A DNA stretch of 64,000 nt from Symsagittifera roscoffensis (taxonomy: Eukaryota; Xenacoelomorpha; Acoela; Convolutidae), in contig NC_087064.1 in NCBI RefSeq assembly GCF_963678635.1, positions 11,135,671 to 11,199,670 on the forward strand, given 5' to 3'. Shown here in pieces: positions 44,935-55,417 of this stretch. The stretch's first letter is position 1. Every line of letters starts with the position of its first letter. Made by a program: the position numbers and the translations under genes. Below the pieces are notes generated by a model. It ran no database searches. It saw nothing but the letters and a program-made list of their open reading frames with translations, and was not told the origin of the DNA.

Positions 44935-45340
44935 TTGTTAATGAAAATCATCCCCTCACACGCCATATAAAGTACAAAAGGATAGATTTCGCTCCTTGTA
45001 ACAAACCAATTATGGCAATTAAGCTTCTTTTAACCAATTTGGAACGATTTCTAAGACGGAATAACTCTCCGCTTACGCGTTAATAGCGCGAAATATATCG
45101 CGCGTTAATTGACCCAAATTGGCCAAAATGGCAATCTTTAAACCCCCGTAACTTTACAAAAAAATGATCACAGGTGAAATATCTTTTCAAATTTGAGCTC
45201 AGGACAACAATACCTCTCGAATGATCCAAAAAAAATTCCGTCAAAAATGGCTAGTTAAAAAGTCGAAATTTGTCTGAAGAAAAAAAAACCCACACCGAGC
45301 ACAAATATTCCGTTATTTTCGTATCGAAAGTCGGAACAAA
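44935..45340 (+). repeat. ~500-bp interspersed repeat, copy 3 (5' part missing)
   Basis: It aligns closely with the 3' three-quarters of 27045-27580, from CACGCCATATAAAGTACAAAAGG to CGTATCGAAAGTCGGAAC. The GCGCGAAATATATCGCGCG palindrome is intact (45086-45104). Confidence 0.85.
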
Positions 45341-45580
45341 AAGTTTTTGGAAAACGGAAAATCCTTCCATGGTGTGAAATCAAACGTTACTTATTGCGAC
45401 GATTTTACGATGTAACGTATGAAGAACAAATCTGTTCACAGAGAAAAGCCTAGTAATTTTTAATTAAAAGTACAAAACTTTGTAGTTTTTTTTCAAAGAG
45501 GTCTTATGAAAACCTAGAGTAGTTAATCTTGAAGAAAAAAGAAAAACATTCCCCCTGGCTCAATGATTTTGTATTTTTAG

Positions 45581-45703
45581 CTGGGGACATGGTCTTTCCT
45601 GTGGTTTCTCATGGGAATCAAAAAGAGTTTTGGAATGATCTGCCAGTCTAACGAAGATTGTCCTTCGGGGCAACACTGCAATAACATAATATGTCAAATG
45701 GAA
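45581..45703 (+). CDS. Candidate exon encoding a cysteine-rich module
   Basis: The acceptor-like TTTTGTATTTTTAG ends at 45580, and a donor-like GAAG|GTAAAA lies near 45703. The exon frame is open, with a hydrophobic start (TWSFLWFLMG) followed by C-Q-S-N-E-D-C-P-S-G-Q-H-C-N-N-I-I-C. The spacing C-x5-C-x5-C-x4-C with NEDCPSGQHC resembles small disulphide modules of secreted invertebrate proteins. Context is otherwise repeats, and no neighbouring exons were found. It could be an isolated exon in a large intron-rich gene or a remnant. Confidence 0.35.
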
Positions 45704-45867
45704 GGTAAAACATACAATTTAAATTTTAGTTTTTCTTCATCAACATATTCCTGCAAAAACCAGGGAGAGAAAATTAAATTCACTGTTTTCCGCTATGTGC
45801 CATTGATCTAGCTCTGAGTTTTGCGCCAGATCCTCTTGAGCTTGATATATCCGACATTGGTACCCGG

Positions 45868-46150
45868 GTCTCAACTTTCTCGGCCAAAAACCGGCTTGTC
45901 TCACATTTCTCGACCAAAAATCAATATGTTTTGACTTTTCGATCGAATTTTGGTATTTTTCGACTTTCTCGACCCAACCAAAAAAAATTGTTTTAATTTT
46001 TTCTACCCAGTTCAGATGCTTCGACTTTGGCGACCAAAATTCAATGTGTTTTGAGTTTTTCGACATTCTCGACCGACAATTTAAAAAAAATAAAAAATGA
46101 CTTGTTCGACCTCGCATAGACAGGTTTCAATTTTCGCGACCAAAAATCGA
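45868..46150 (+). repeat. Degenerate array of CTCGACCAAAAATC units
   Basis: About seven copies of a ~30-45-bp unit close to TTTCTCGACCAAAAATC then AATATGTTTTGAC. Related text appears at 41285, 43577 and 55735. Confidence 0.7.
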
Positions 46151-46310
46151 TATGTACAATGGCTAGTTTTGTCTTATTACCATTTGGGTGTTTTATGTAA
46201 GAAACTTCAATATATTTTGGGCATAGCTATAAAGTAATTTTCTTGTCAACAGCAATCATTTTTTTCTATGTTTGTTATTATTTTTTTTCAGTTTTCAATT
46301 TAACTTGACA

Positions 46311-46315
46311 GCACC
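46311..46315 (+). other. Target-site duplication (left) of the BEL/Pao element
   Basis: GCACC immediately before the 5' LTR, repeated exactly at 55413-55417. Confidence 0.9.
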
Positions 46316-46810
46316 TGTTGCAGCGCAAATGTAAATGTGCGAGAGTATAAATGCATAAAACTGAACCAAAATATAAATGCATATAGGGACAGTAGCCGAG
46401 CGTATACATGGTGCGTCCCGGCGGTTTCGGCGCCGGTTCGAATCCCGCCTAGGTCATTTCCTTTCTAGAACTCGAATGTGCACCGAACTTGATGGGATGC
46501 TCCGTAACCAGGTTCGGTCCCCCCAAAACCCAATTTAACCGTCTTTTCGCTCTAATTTGGTTCAGCCTTGGTTAAGGCTGACCTTTAAAAAGAGCAATTT
46601 GTCTCAAGGACAAATACTGGCCATTTTTGCAGCTTGCTTTGAGTTATGCAGTTTATTGTGGCCGATGTTACCGATGATAAAATTTGTTAAAATTATCGTT
46701 ATATTTTCAAATTTCCGTTATATTTCCGGAGTTATTTTGCCGAGAAAATACTCATTAATTAAATTGTTTAAAAACCGTTTTTTATATAATCTTGGAGATT
46801 GACGCGCACA
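46316..46810 (+). repeat. 5' LTR of the BEL/Pao element
   Basis: Starts TGTTGCAGCG and ends GACGCGCACA; 495 bp, the same length as the 3' LTR. It contains a tRNA-like module at about 46388-46452. Confidence 0.95.
46388..46452 (+). other. tRNA-like module inside the BEL/Pao LTR
   Basis: ACAGTAGCCGAGCGTATAC resembles the A box of a Leu/Ser-type tRNA, and GGTTCGAATCCC is a consensus B box (internal RNA polymerase III promoter) about 40 bases later. A 5-bp arm around TTCGAAT pairs at four of five positions. No acceptor stem closes it, so it is not a functional tRNA. In the 3' LTR the B box has changed to GGTTCGCATCC. Confidence 0.45.
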
Positions 46811-46813
46811 TTT

Positions 46814-46833
46814 TGGCGCCCCACAAGGGACAG
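46814..46833 (+). promoter_or_regulatory. Primer-binding site of the BEL/Pao element
   Basis: TGGCGCCCCACAAGGGAC begins three bases after the LTR. TGG is the complement of a tRNA CCA end, and TGGCGCC is typical of Lys-type primers. The exact tRNA cannot be assigned here. Confidence 0.8.
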
Positions 46834-48358
46834 TTAGTGCCCTTGATTGTTTAATAATTTAACGACTACTTTCTTTTCAAGACAAGGGAACCTTTGCACA
46901 ATTATTTGCGACTCCATAAATCAAAGTTGTTGAGAATTGTCTGGGAAATAAAACGGGTGGTTTTGTTTTGTCTGCCTACTTATCTGTCTGCTTTGCCAAC
47001 TGACTGTTACATAACCGGCAACTGCATTACTTCCTAATAGTGGTGGCATTCCTCATAGCAGGAGGGAAATATCAACAAGATCCGGGTTGCAGAAGAAAAG
47101 AGCCCGTTTTGTTGAAGAAATGTGCAGATGGCAGAAAACAAGAGAGAAGAGCCGACCTTGCGATACATGTATCTTTTCTGGACGTAGACTGGAAAGTTGG
47201 ATCAAGAAATAATTCCAGAGTGCAGCTGACAGAAGCTTTACCATATCAGGACAATTCTTTAATCTTGGATGGACATCATCCAAAAGTATTGTTTGCACAA
47301 CAATCAGTTCCACTGCGAGGACTATCATCAGAGCAACGACTGTATATAATCTTTGATTCAGTTGAACTTCGCAAGTAGTGCTTGCTGAACAATTTCTCTG
47401 CGACAGACCGAAGTCTTGAGAGAAACTTCTTCCGGTGCCGAAAATCTCCAAAATCGTCAAAAACTGTAAGACTCTTCTAGTTTTTTTTCAAAATCTTTCT
47501 GTGCGATAAAATTACATACGATGTTCTATTGTGTATCCCAACTCAAAGCAAGCTACAAGTGGTAATTTTTTCCCGATACCACAAATTTTTGGGTAATTGT
47601 GATCGGATTGAAAATCCAAAAAAAATTGGATCATAGACAAGGGGTACTAGACTAGTTTTTTGGATTGGTTTACGACTCGAACCTGCTGACCAAAGTTTTC
47701 CGAAAAATTTTGGGGAAAAAAGTAAAAAATCGCCAAAAATTCCTCAGAACGTCCCCATAATTCTGCGAAACTGTGCTGTAACATGACACCAACCTTATGG
47801 TAAGTGGTCTGGTAGCGAAATATCAGGCAAATTAAGTTGAGTTTTTTCATCCTCAGGTTTTTTCCGCGTGTGTTGTTGGAACTTAACCAATTTGCCTGAT
47901 CCCCCACCCACATTGGTGAAACTGAAAGCCAGTACGCTTCAAGTAGTTCTAAGCCGTTTCAGCCCGTCCGATTATTGACTTCGTTGCGCGACACTAATGT
48001 TAAGTGGTCAGGTACGGTGATATCAAAGTGAGTTAAGTTGAATTCTTTCATCCTGAGGTTTACTCCGTGTGCGTTGTTGGAGTTCAACCGACCTACTTAA
48101 TTTCCCCAACCCATTGGTACTTTAGCGTAACGTAGCCGTCGCATAGGTCTCTTGAGTGTGTGGTATTCATTCTAGGAGCTAGTTCCTTGGATCACGCGCT
48201 CCGTATACTATCCGCACCGTCCCAAAAGCGCGTGAAAGAGACTTGTTTCACAAAGCCCAGTTTAAGCTCTAACTTTAACGCCAGGTAAAAGTTTGTGGAT
48301 TTACTTGAGTGAAAATACAGTATGTTCTGAGAGTCGTTTATTTCTGAAATTATTAAGC
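46834..48358 (+). other. Leader of the BEL/Pao element
   Basis: About 1.5 kb between the primer site and gag with no supported frame. It holds a direct duplication: a ~115-bp block at 47798-47912 recurs at 47999-48115. Within the first copy ATCAGGCAAATTAAGTT (47818-47834) is inverted as AACTTAACCAATTTGCCTGAT, forming a hairpin. Confidence 0.6.
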
Positions 48359-51034
48359 ATGGAAGTTAAGTTTCAGAAGAAAATTAAGAAGTTGTTTGAG
48401 AAACGTAGCACTCTCGAAAACGAACTTTAGAAATGCCACGAGATAATTTTAGAATACATAGAGAGTCAGAGTCGTTGCTCAAAAATTGATACTTATATTG
48501 AAAAATGTAGGAACTATATAGAGCAAGCGGTCGAGATAAATACTGAGTTGATTGATATGGCTGCAAAAAGTGCCAATCCCGACGAATTGATACCGGCACA
48601 GGATATGTGGCTTCATAAGTTGACTCAAAGCAACGATAAAGTTTTGCAGGAAGCTATCACATATAAAACAAGTTTTGAGGCAGTAACAGAGCCGGACAAA
48701 ATTGATAGCAGCTCAAAAGTTTCTCATCATTCTGAAAAAAGTGAAAAACCCCGGTCGCATAAAACAGATACCCGCTCTAAGTTGTCGCATCGAAGCAGCC
48801 GACATCAGCAATCGGGCTCTCAGAAATCTAGTTATACCGCCGCTCCGTCGAAAACACTTTCTGAGAAAAAGCGCGATTTAATGATTTTAAAGAAACAACA
48901 AGAGGAACTTGAGAGGCAGGCAAAGGTATCATTAAGACTGAAAGAACAACAAAGCCGTTTAGAGTTGGAAGAATTGGCTGAAGAACACAGGAAAAAACTG
49001 GCAGAAATTGAGTTGAAAGGGCTTGAGTTAGAAGATGAGTTGTCGGAAATCAGGGAGAATGCTGAGGAAAGTGGTTTAACTCGAATCTCTCCACAACTAT
49101 CAATATACGACAAGGATCGTACGCGTCACTGGGTCGAATCTGTCGACCACAATCAGCCTGATGCTGTTGTAGTTCCCAATCAAGAGCAGCACGTTCGTTC
49201 AACAGCTCCTGAGGCAACTTATCCTGCATCAACAAATTACCTGGTCTCATCAAGTTTTACAGGCGTGAATAACGGCCACGCAGCTTCTAGTGATCCGGGA
49301 TTGTATTACAGTAACCACATTCACAAACAACATCATAATTTGTCGAATTTGGTCCGATCGCAGGTTTCCGTTAACAATCCAGTAGGGTTACAGCAGGTCA
49401 TTCAACCTGTTTCTAATAGTTTGCCTCAGCAAACTTTTTTGTCCACTCATCCGGTGCTAGGCAATCCAAACACAGGTTCAGTAGTCCCGGTAACTTCTGA
49501 AAACTATTTTGCTCCGACATCATCTGCAGAAGTTCCTTCTGGTGTAACACCGTTTGTTCCTGCATCAACAGCAGTTAATCATGTTTCTTTAAGTCATCAC
49601 ACTGCAGGATCAGTAGTAGCTGGCTACCAAGCATCTGTAGCCCCATCACAACAACATATGGGTGTTCCCGTTAGTAGTTATAACTTTTCAAGTGACCACT
49701 ACAATCCTTATAGTAATTTGTGGAGACCAGCTGTTGCTACCCCTTTAATGTCAACTCAACAGCACTACGTTCCTTCGACAACTGTTTTTTCCGCAGTAAC
49801 TCCGATTGTTCCTACGAATAATTTTGTTCCTTATACAAGTGGAGGGACTGTGTTCATTGCGCAGCCTGAAAACTTTTCACATGCTAATCAACCGTTCGTT
49901 CCTGATTGTCACGGTGACTCTTCGAATTACACAGAGCCAACTCCCGGTAATTCACCTGGTGCAGACGTCGAGCGTCCACTTTCGACACGAGAGTTGGTTA
50001 ATATACTCATGCACAGCCGAAAAGATCATCTCCCTGAGTGGAAGCTGACCCAGTTCGATGGCAACCCACTTAATTGGCATGAGTGGTTTGGGCAATTCAC
50101 ATCGACGGTCGATTCAGCCATACTCAGTGACGATGAAAAGCTTACCTATCTGAAAACGCTCGTAGTGGGTAAAGCAAAATCCGCAATCGCTGAGTATAGC
50201 TATAGCGGAGTACTATATAAAGACGCATTAGCAACTCTTCAAAGAAAATTCGGGCAGTCGCATGCTGTAGTAGGGGCTCACCTAGATAAATTGAGGAATT
50301 TTCCGCCGCTGAAAATGCATAACTCGGAAAATGTAATTGGATTTTCCTCTGCAATTTCTGGACTTGTTGCCGTATTCAAGTCTCTGTCTTTTAACGACGA
50401 CCTGAAAAGTGTTAACTTACTGAATCAGGCTGTGAGTAAGCTTCCCCCGAACCTTAAGGAGGCATGGTCGATGCAAACCGTAAGACGCCAATGGCATAGA
50501 CCAACTCTGCTAGATTTCAATGAATGGCTCAAAGAAAAAACGGAGGGTCATGAGAGGCTGAAAACGATCAATTCTAAGGGTAAGTCTGAAGAACCAGTTA
50601 AACAAAAAGTAGTTACAAAAGTGCTTGCAGGTAACACTAAGGTAAGTTCTAAGGATGAGAAAAGTAGAGAAAAGACAAGGTTTCCTCCATGCTCGCTATG
50701 CAAAGGGCAGCATGCACTCTGGAACTGTTCCGTGTTCAAAGAGAAAAACGCAACACAAAGGGCTAAATATGTAGCAGAACAAAAGCTCTGTTTTTCTTGT
50801 TTACAAGGCAACCATACCTTCCGAAAGTGCCAAAAGGCAAGAAAATGCCCAAAACAGGACTGTGAGAGCACTCACAATGTGCTTCTTCATGGAGCCGAGA
50901 AAGTTTTCCCGCCCAAAGAGGCCGACCGATCACCATCGACTCAAACTAATATAAACATTACTTCTGCAAATAACGCAGCTTGTGTTAAACCTTGTGAGGG
51001 AACTAAAAAGGTATTCTTCCCGTTGCGTTGGTAG
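48359..51034 (+). pseudogene. gag: BEL/Pao Gag, interrupted near the N-terminus
   Basis: The frame starts at ATG 48359 and meets TAG at 48428-48430 (codon 24). It then continues in the same frame to TAG 51032. The residues on both sides of the stop form one continuous coiled-coil-like N-terminus, so the stop is a mutation. The product has K/E-rich coiled coil (48720-49080), a long Ser/Thr/Val/Pro-rich linker (49100-49960), a DUF1759-like Gag domain (50030-50540; WKLTQFDGNPLNWHEWF) and two cysteine motifs (CSLCKGQHALWNC near 50693, and CFSCLQGNHTFRKC near 50800) that should bind RNA. It ends in frame 2, while Pro-Pol is in frame 1. Confidence 0.9.
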
Positions 51035-54000
51035 ATGTGTCCTCTGGTTCGGAAAATTCGAATGCACTAGCACTTTGTGACACCGGTTCCACTCATTCTT
51101 GGGTTTCCGCGGTACTCGTTGAACGTCTGAAATTAGTTGGCACGCCCGTAAATGTTACGACCGATGGTTTTAACTCAGCCAAGGTATCTAAAACTCAACG
51201 AGTTCACTTGAAAGTTTCCGCAAAGCCCAATGAAAGTGAATTTTCGTTTTCGTTTGTCGCTTTCGTTAAGCACAACATGTATATATGACCCGATGTTATA
51301 AACGTTTCCGAATTGCAGGTCAAATACCCGCAACTAGCCCCGTTAAAGACGACTGCGTATAATTAAAAAGAGATTGAGATAGTTATAGGACAGGACTTCT
51401 ATCATGCGATAAGACCCCTCGAACATGTCTTCGGAGATGAACTTGACTCACCGTGCGCCGTCCGACTTCCGATAGGTTGGGTCATTAGTGGTCCGTCTCC
51501 TGATCGTTCGTCCTTAAATTCTTCTTCCTTTAACTGCGTTACGGACGATACTTCTCTGACCGACCAAATCAAAACTTGGTATGAGTTAGAGTCGTATGGT
51601 GCGTTCAAGCAAGTAGATGCCCGTTCCCCCGCAGACAAGCGTGCTTTGTCGATCCTAAAAACTGAAACCGTTCACGATGGTGAGCGTTACACTGTACCGA
51701 TGCTGTGGAGTGATAATGATGTTAGCTTGCCTAACAATTATTGTTCTTCATTAGCCCAATTAAAGTCGTTAGAGAAAAGATTAGATAAAGATCCGTTACT
51801 TCGCGAGAAGTATACCGAAACAATCAGAGAAGATATAAGTAAAGGATATGTCATAACCGTCAACCCGCACGATCCCAGCTCACGAGCCGAACGTGAGTGG
51901 TATCTTCCACACCATCCGGTTTTGAACCCGAACAAACCCGGCAAGGTGCGCCGTGTGCTCAATGGAGCATCCAAATTTCATGGCACTTCCTTAAATAGAT
52001 CTCTCTTGGTTGGCCCGGATCTCCTTCAAAATCTTATTTTTGTACTGTTGAGGTTCCGTCAACACAAGTACGCCGTCTCAGCGGACATAGAAGGTATGTT
52101 CTTACAAGTTGGAGTACTTGCGCGAGATCAACCGTCTCTCCGTTTTTTGTGGCGGGAGGACCCCACTTCAAGTGTGGTGGTTCACCAATACACCCGTCAT
52201 ATTTTTGGCGCTCGTGATTCGCCAACTTGTGCGAATTTCGCGCTACAAAAAACTGCTTCTGATAATCAAGCTGAATACCCCGAAGCCGCTTCAGCCGTTG
52301 TCCAGAAGTTTTACATGGACGACTATCTTGACTCGTTCGAAAAAACCGCTGACGCTCTTAGCCTAAGTAAAGACTTAGTCGCAATGCTCAAATTAGGTGG
52401 GTTTAACCTGACAAAGTTTGTTAGCAATGTACCCGAAGTTACAACCGCTCTTAATCCGGACAACCGTGAGTCCAACCCGTCAGTTAAGGATATTTGTAAG
52501 AGTCCAGACCAATCGTCGCATGTTCTTGGTCTCAGGTGGGATCATGTAAAACATACCCTAGTAGTAAGTAGAGGTGTTGATCGACCACTAGATAAAGCAA
52601 TTACTCAACGCACCGTGTTGAGTTTTGTTTCCTCAGTTTTTGATCCAATAGGACTGGTAGCTCCATATACTGTGAAAGCGCGCCTTTTACTAAAAGACAT
52701 ATGGAGAATCAGTGGTCAAAAGTGGGATGATGATCTCCCAGAGGAAATTAAACAACAATTTCTAGATTGGCACTCAGGACTTCCACTATTAGGTACTCTG
52801 ACGATACCTCGTAGCTACTTTACCGAACCGTTCGACCGCTGTGAACTTCACACGTTCGGTGATAGTTCGCAGGACGTTTTTTGCGCCGTATCGTTTCTCC
52901 GAGCCCGACTTGCTAAATCGCAAAAGACCGAGTTAGCTTTTGTATTTGGGAAAGCCCGTGTAGCGCCTATGAAGATGCTCTCCATTCCCAAGTTAGAGCT
53001 TCAGGCTGCTCTGCTTGCGACTCGACTCAAAGAAGAAATTTTGAAAGCGCTTACTTTTAAAGTAAGCAATGTATTCATGTGGACTGATTCTACCACCGTT
53101 CTCCAGTGGCTTAACTCGTGCAACAAACTTCCTGTGTTTGTTGGAAACCGCACTGGTGAAATCTTGGAGTCCACCACCATTGATCAATGGAATCATGTAC
53201 TCAGTGGTGATAACCCAGCTGATACCGGCACACGAGGGATTTCTTCGGAAGCCCTCAAGGATAGCAGCTGGGTTAGAGGCCCTAGTATATTGAGGACATG
53301 TGATTGGCCATTCAAGCCGAACACTGATGTCATCAAAAAGATCCAATTAAAAGGCCCACTCTGTGACATTGATACATGCCTTGAGACTGCATCTACGTTT
53401 GTTGTTGATGCTTCATCTGAGAAAGCGCCGTCGATCCGTCTGTTTAAAAATTGGGATAAATTCAGCTCAATTGTAAAGTACAAACGTGTTTTAGCGTTTA
53501 TGCTTCGTGTGCTACCATCGCATAAACACTTCCGTACAAAAACGCTTGAAATAACCGACCCGTCCGAGTTAGATATTGCCGAGCAGAAGCTCATTTATCT
53601 CGCTCAGTCCGAATCATTTCCTGCCGAAGTGAAAATACTTCAGTCCGATAAACTGATAACAAAGAAAAGTCGGATTGCTAAATATTCTCCGTTCATCGGC
53701 CCAGCTGGCATCCTGCGTTCAACTGGACGTATCAGCCGTCTTGTTGATACCGACTTTGATAGCAAACATCCAATAATACTGGATGGTCGACACCGAGTTG
53801 CTCATATGTTGATTAGGCATATGCACTTTCAACATGCACATCAGGGGTTAGATTACATGCGTGCTGTAGTTCAGTTGAAATACATTGTTCTGAAGTTGCG
53901 CTGGTTACTTGGGAACATCGAAAATACTTGCATAACATGCCGTAAGCGCAAAGCAAAAACAGTTGTGCCCATTATGTCTGACCTACCGATTGAAAGACTG

Positions 54001-54936
54001 GGTTACAAGCAGCCTCCCTTCTCCAACACAGGTGTTGATTACTTTGGCCCGTTTCAAGTGCCAATACGCCGAAGTACCGAAAAGAGATGGGGTTTCCTAT
54101 TTACCTGCCTCACGACTCGAGCAGTTCACATCGAGTTGGGTCCATCTCTCGATACTAGTTCTTGCGTCATGGGCGTAGAGCGATTTATTGCAAGGCGAGG
54201 TACCCCCAAAACCATTCTTTCTGACAATGGCACGAATTTTGTTGGTGCTCAAAAGGAGCTCCTATCCTGTGTCCAAAATTGGAACAAAGTCGCCCCGGCC
54301 GTTTTCGTCCACAAAGGCATTAAGTGGAAGTTTAACCCGCCCAGTGCCCCTCATCACGGTGGCGCCTGGGAGCGGCTAGTGAGAAGTGTTAAGCGAGTGT
54401 TGTACGACATATTAGGCAACAGGAGATTAACTGAGGAAGTTCTAGGAACAACGCTCTGCCTAGTTGAACAATTACTTAACGCAAGACCGATCACTCCGGT
54501 CAGTTCCGATCCGCACGACCTAGAGGCACTCACCCCGAATCACTTCATTCTCGGTCACAGCGCAGCTAGCTTCCCGTCGTTAAGTTTCGAAGATAACTTT
54601 GATTATAAAAAGCGTTACGCCAGAGCACAATCGTACGCTAACGCAGTTTGGTCACGCTGGCTGCGTGAATATGTACCATCTCTCAACAAGAGAGCAAAGT
54701 GGCATAATGATTCGGATGTCACACTGAAAACCGGCGACTTGGTTTGGGTAGTCGAACCCGACAGCCCACGTGGGCATTACCCACTCGCCCGTATTACTAA
54801 ACTACACTACGGCAAAGACGGATGCGCCCGATCCGCCGATATCAAAACTGTTACGAGCGAGCTGATACGACCGACCGTAAAAGTCGCACCTGTTCTTCCG
54901 TCTTTAGGGGCGGAGGATGTTGCAGCGCAAATGTAA
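51010..54936 (+). pseudogene. pol: BEL/Pao Pro-Pol, with two premature stops
   Basis: Frame 1 opens after 51006. It encodes an aspartic protease with DTGS near 51075, then TGA at 51286-51288 and TAA at 51364-51366. From 51367 it is open to TAA at 54934, inside the 3' LTR. Text on both sides of each stop is family-like, so both are mutations. Domains: RT with ADIEGMFLQV near 52080 and YMDD at 52312-52323; RNase H with Asp 52861 (GDSS) and Asp 53086 (TDST); integrase zinc finger H-H-C-C (53800-53945); integrase core Asp 54037 (GVDYFGP), Asp 54223 (SDNG), Glu 54370; and a DUF5641-like tail (54650-54880). The enzymes after the stops keep their key residues. The protein would act in reverse transcription and integration of the element. 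Confidence 0.92.
54901..54917 (+). promoter_or_regulatory. Polypurine tract of the BEL/Pao element
   Basis: AGGGGCGGAGGA directly precedes the 3' LTR. It also encodes the last residues of Pol before the LTR. Confidence 0.85.
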
Positions 54937-55412
54937 ATGTGCGAGAGTATAAATGCATAAAACTGAACCAAAATATAAATGCATATAGGGACAGTAGCCG
55001 AGCGTATACATGGTGCACCCCTGCGGTTTCGGCGCCGGTTCGCATCCCGCCTAGGTCATTTCTTTTCTAGAACTCGAATGTGCACCGAACTTGATGGGAT
55101 GCTCCGTAACCAGGTTCGGTCCCCCCAAAACCCATTTTAACCGCCTTTTCGCTCTAATTTGGTTCAGCCTTGGTTAAGGCTGACCTTTAAAAAGAGCAAT
55201 TTGTCTCCAGGACAAATACTGGCCATTTTTGCAGCTTGCTTTGAGTTATGCAGTTTATTGTGGCCGATGTTACCGATGATAAAGTTTGTTAAAATTATCG
55301 TTATTTTTTCAAATTTCCGTTATATTTCCGGAGTTATTTTGCCGAGAAAATACTCATTAATTAAATTGTTTAAAAACCGTTTTTTATATAATCTTGGAGA
55401 TTGACGCGCACA
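54918..55412 (+). repeat. 3' LTR of the BEL/Pao element
   Basis: 495 bp, TGTTGCAGCG...GACGCGCACA, differing from the 5' LTR at about 10 positions, clustered partly in the tRNA-like module. The Pol stop codon lies 17-19 bases inside it. Confidence 0.95.
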
Positions 55413-55417
55413 GCACC
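55413..55417 (+). other. Target-site duplication (right) of the BEL/Pao element
   Basis: GCACC, identical to 46311-46315. Confidence 0.9.

Larger units (their letters stand above)
46316..55412 (+). mobile_element. Complete BEL/Pao LTR retrotransposon, coding-disabled
   Basis: Two 495-bp LTRs flank a primer-binding site, a 1.5-kb leader, Gag, Pro-Pol and a polypurine tract, all bounded by a perfect GCACC duplication. Pol has the Pao-type order protease, RT with YMDD, RNase H, integrase and a DUF5641-like tail. About 10 of 495 LTR positions differ (2%), so the insertion is recent. Three premature stops and one gag/pol frame break mean it could move only with help from another copy. Confidence 0.95.

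Noticed and set aside
46388-46452. True tRNA gene
   Set aside because: A and B boxes are present, but there is no closing acceptor stem and it lies in both LTRs.
47040-47378. 112-codon frame in the BEL/Pao leader
   Set aside because: An antisense frame of similar length overlaps it, and there is no family signal; leader sequence is enough explanation.
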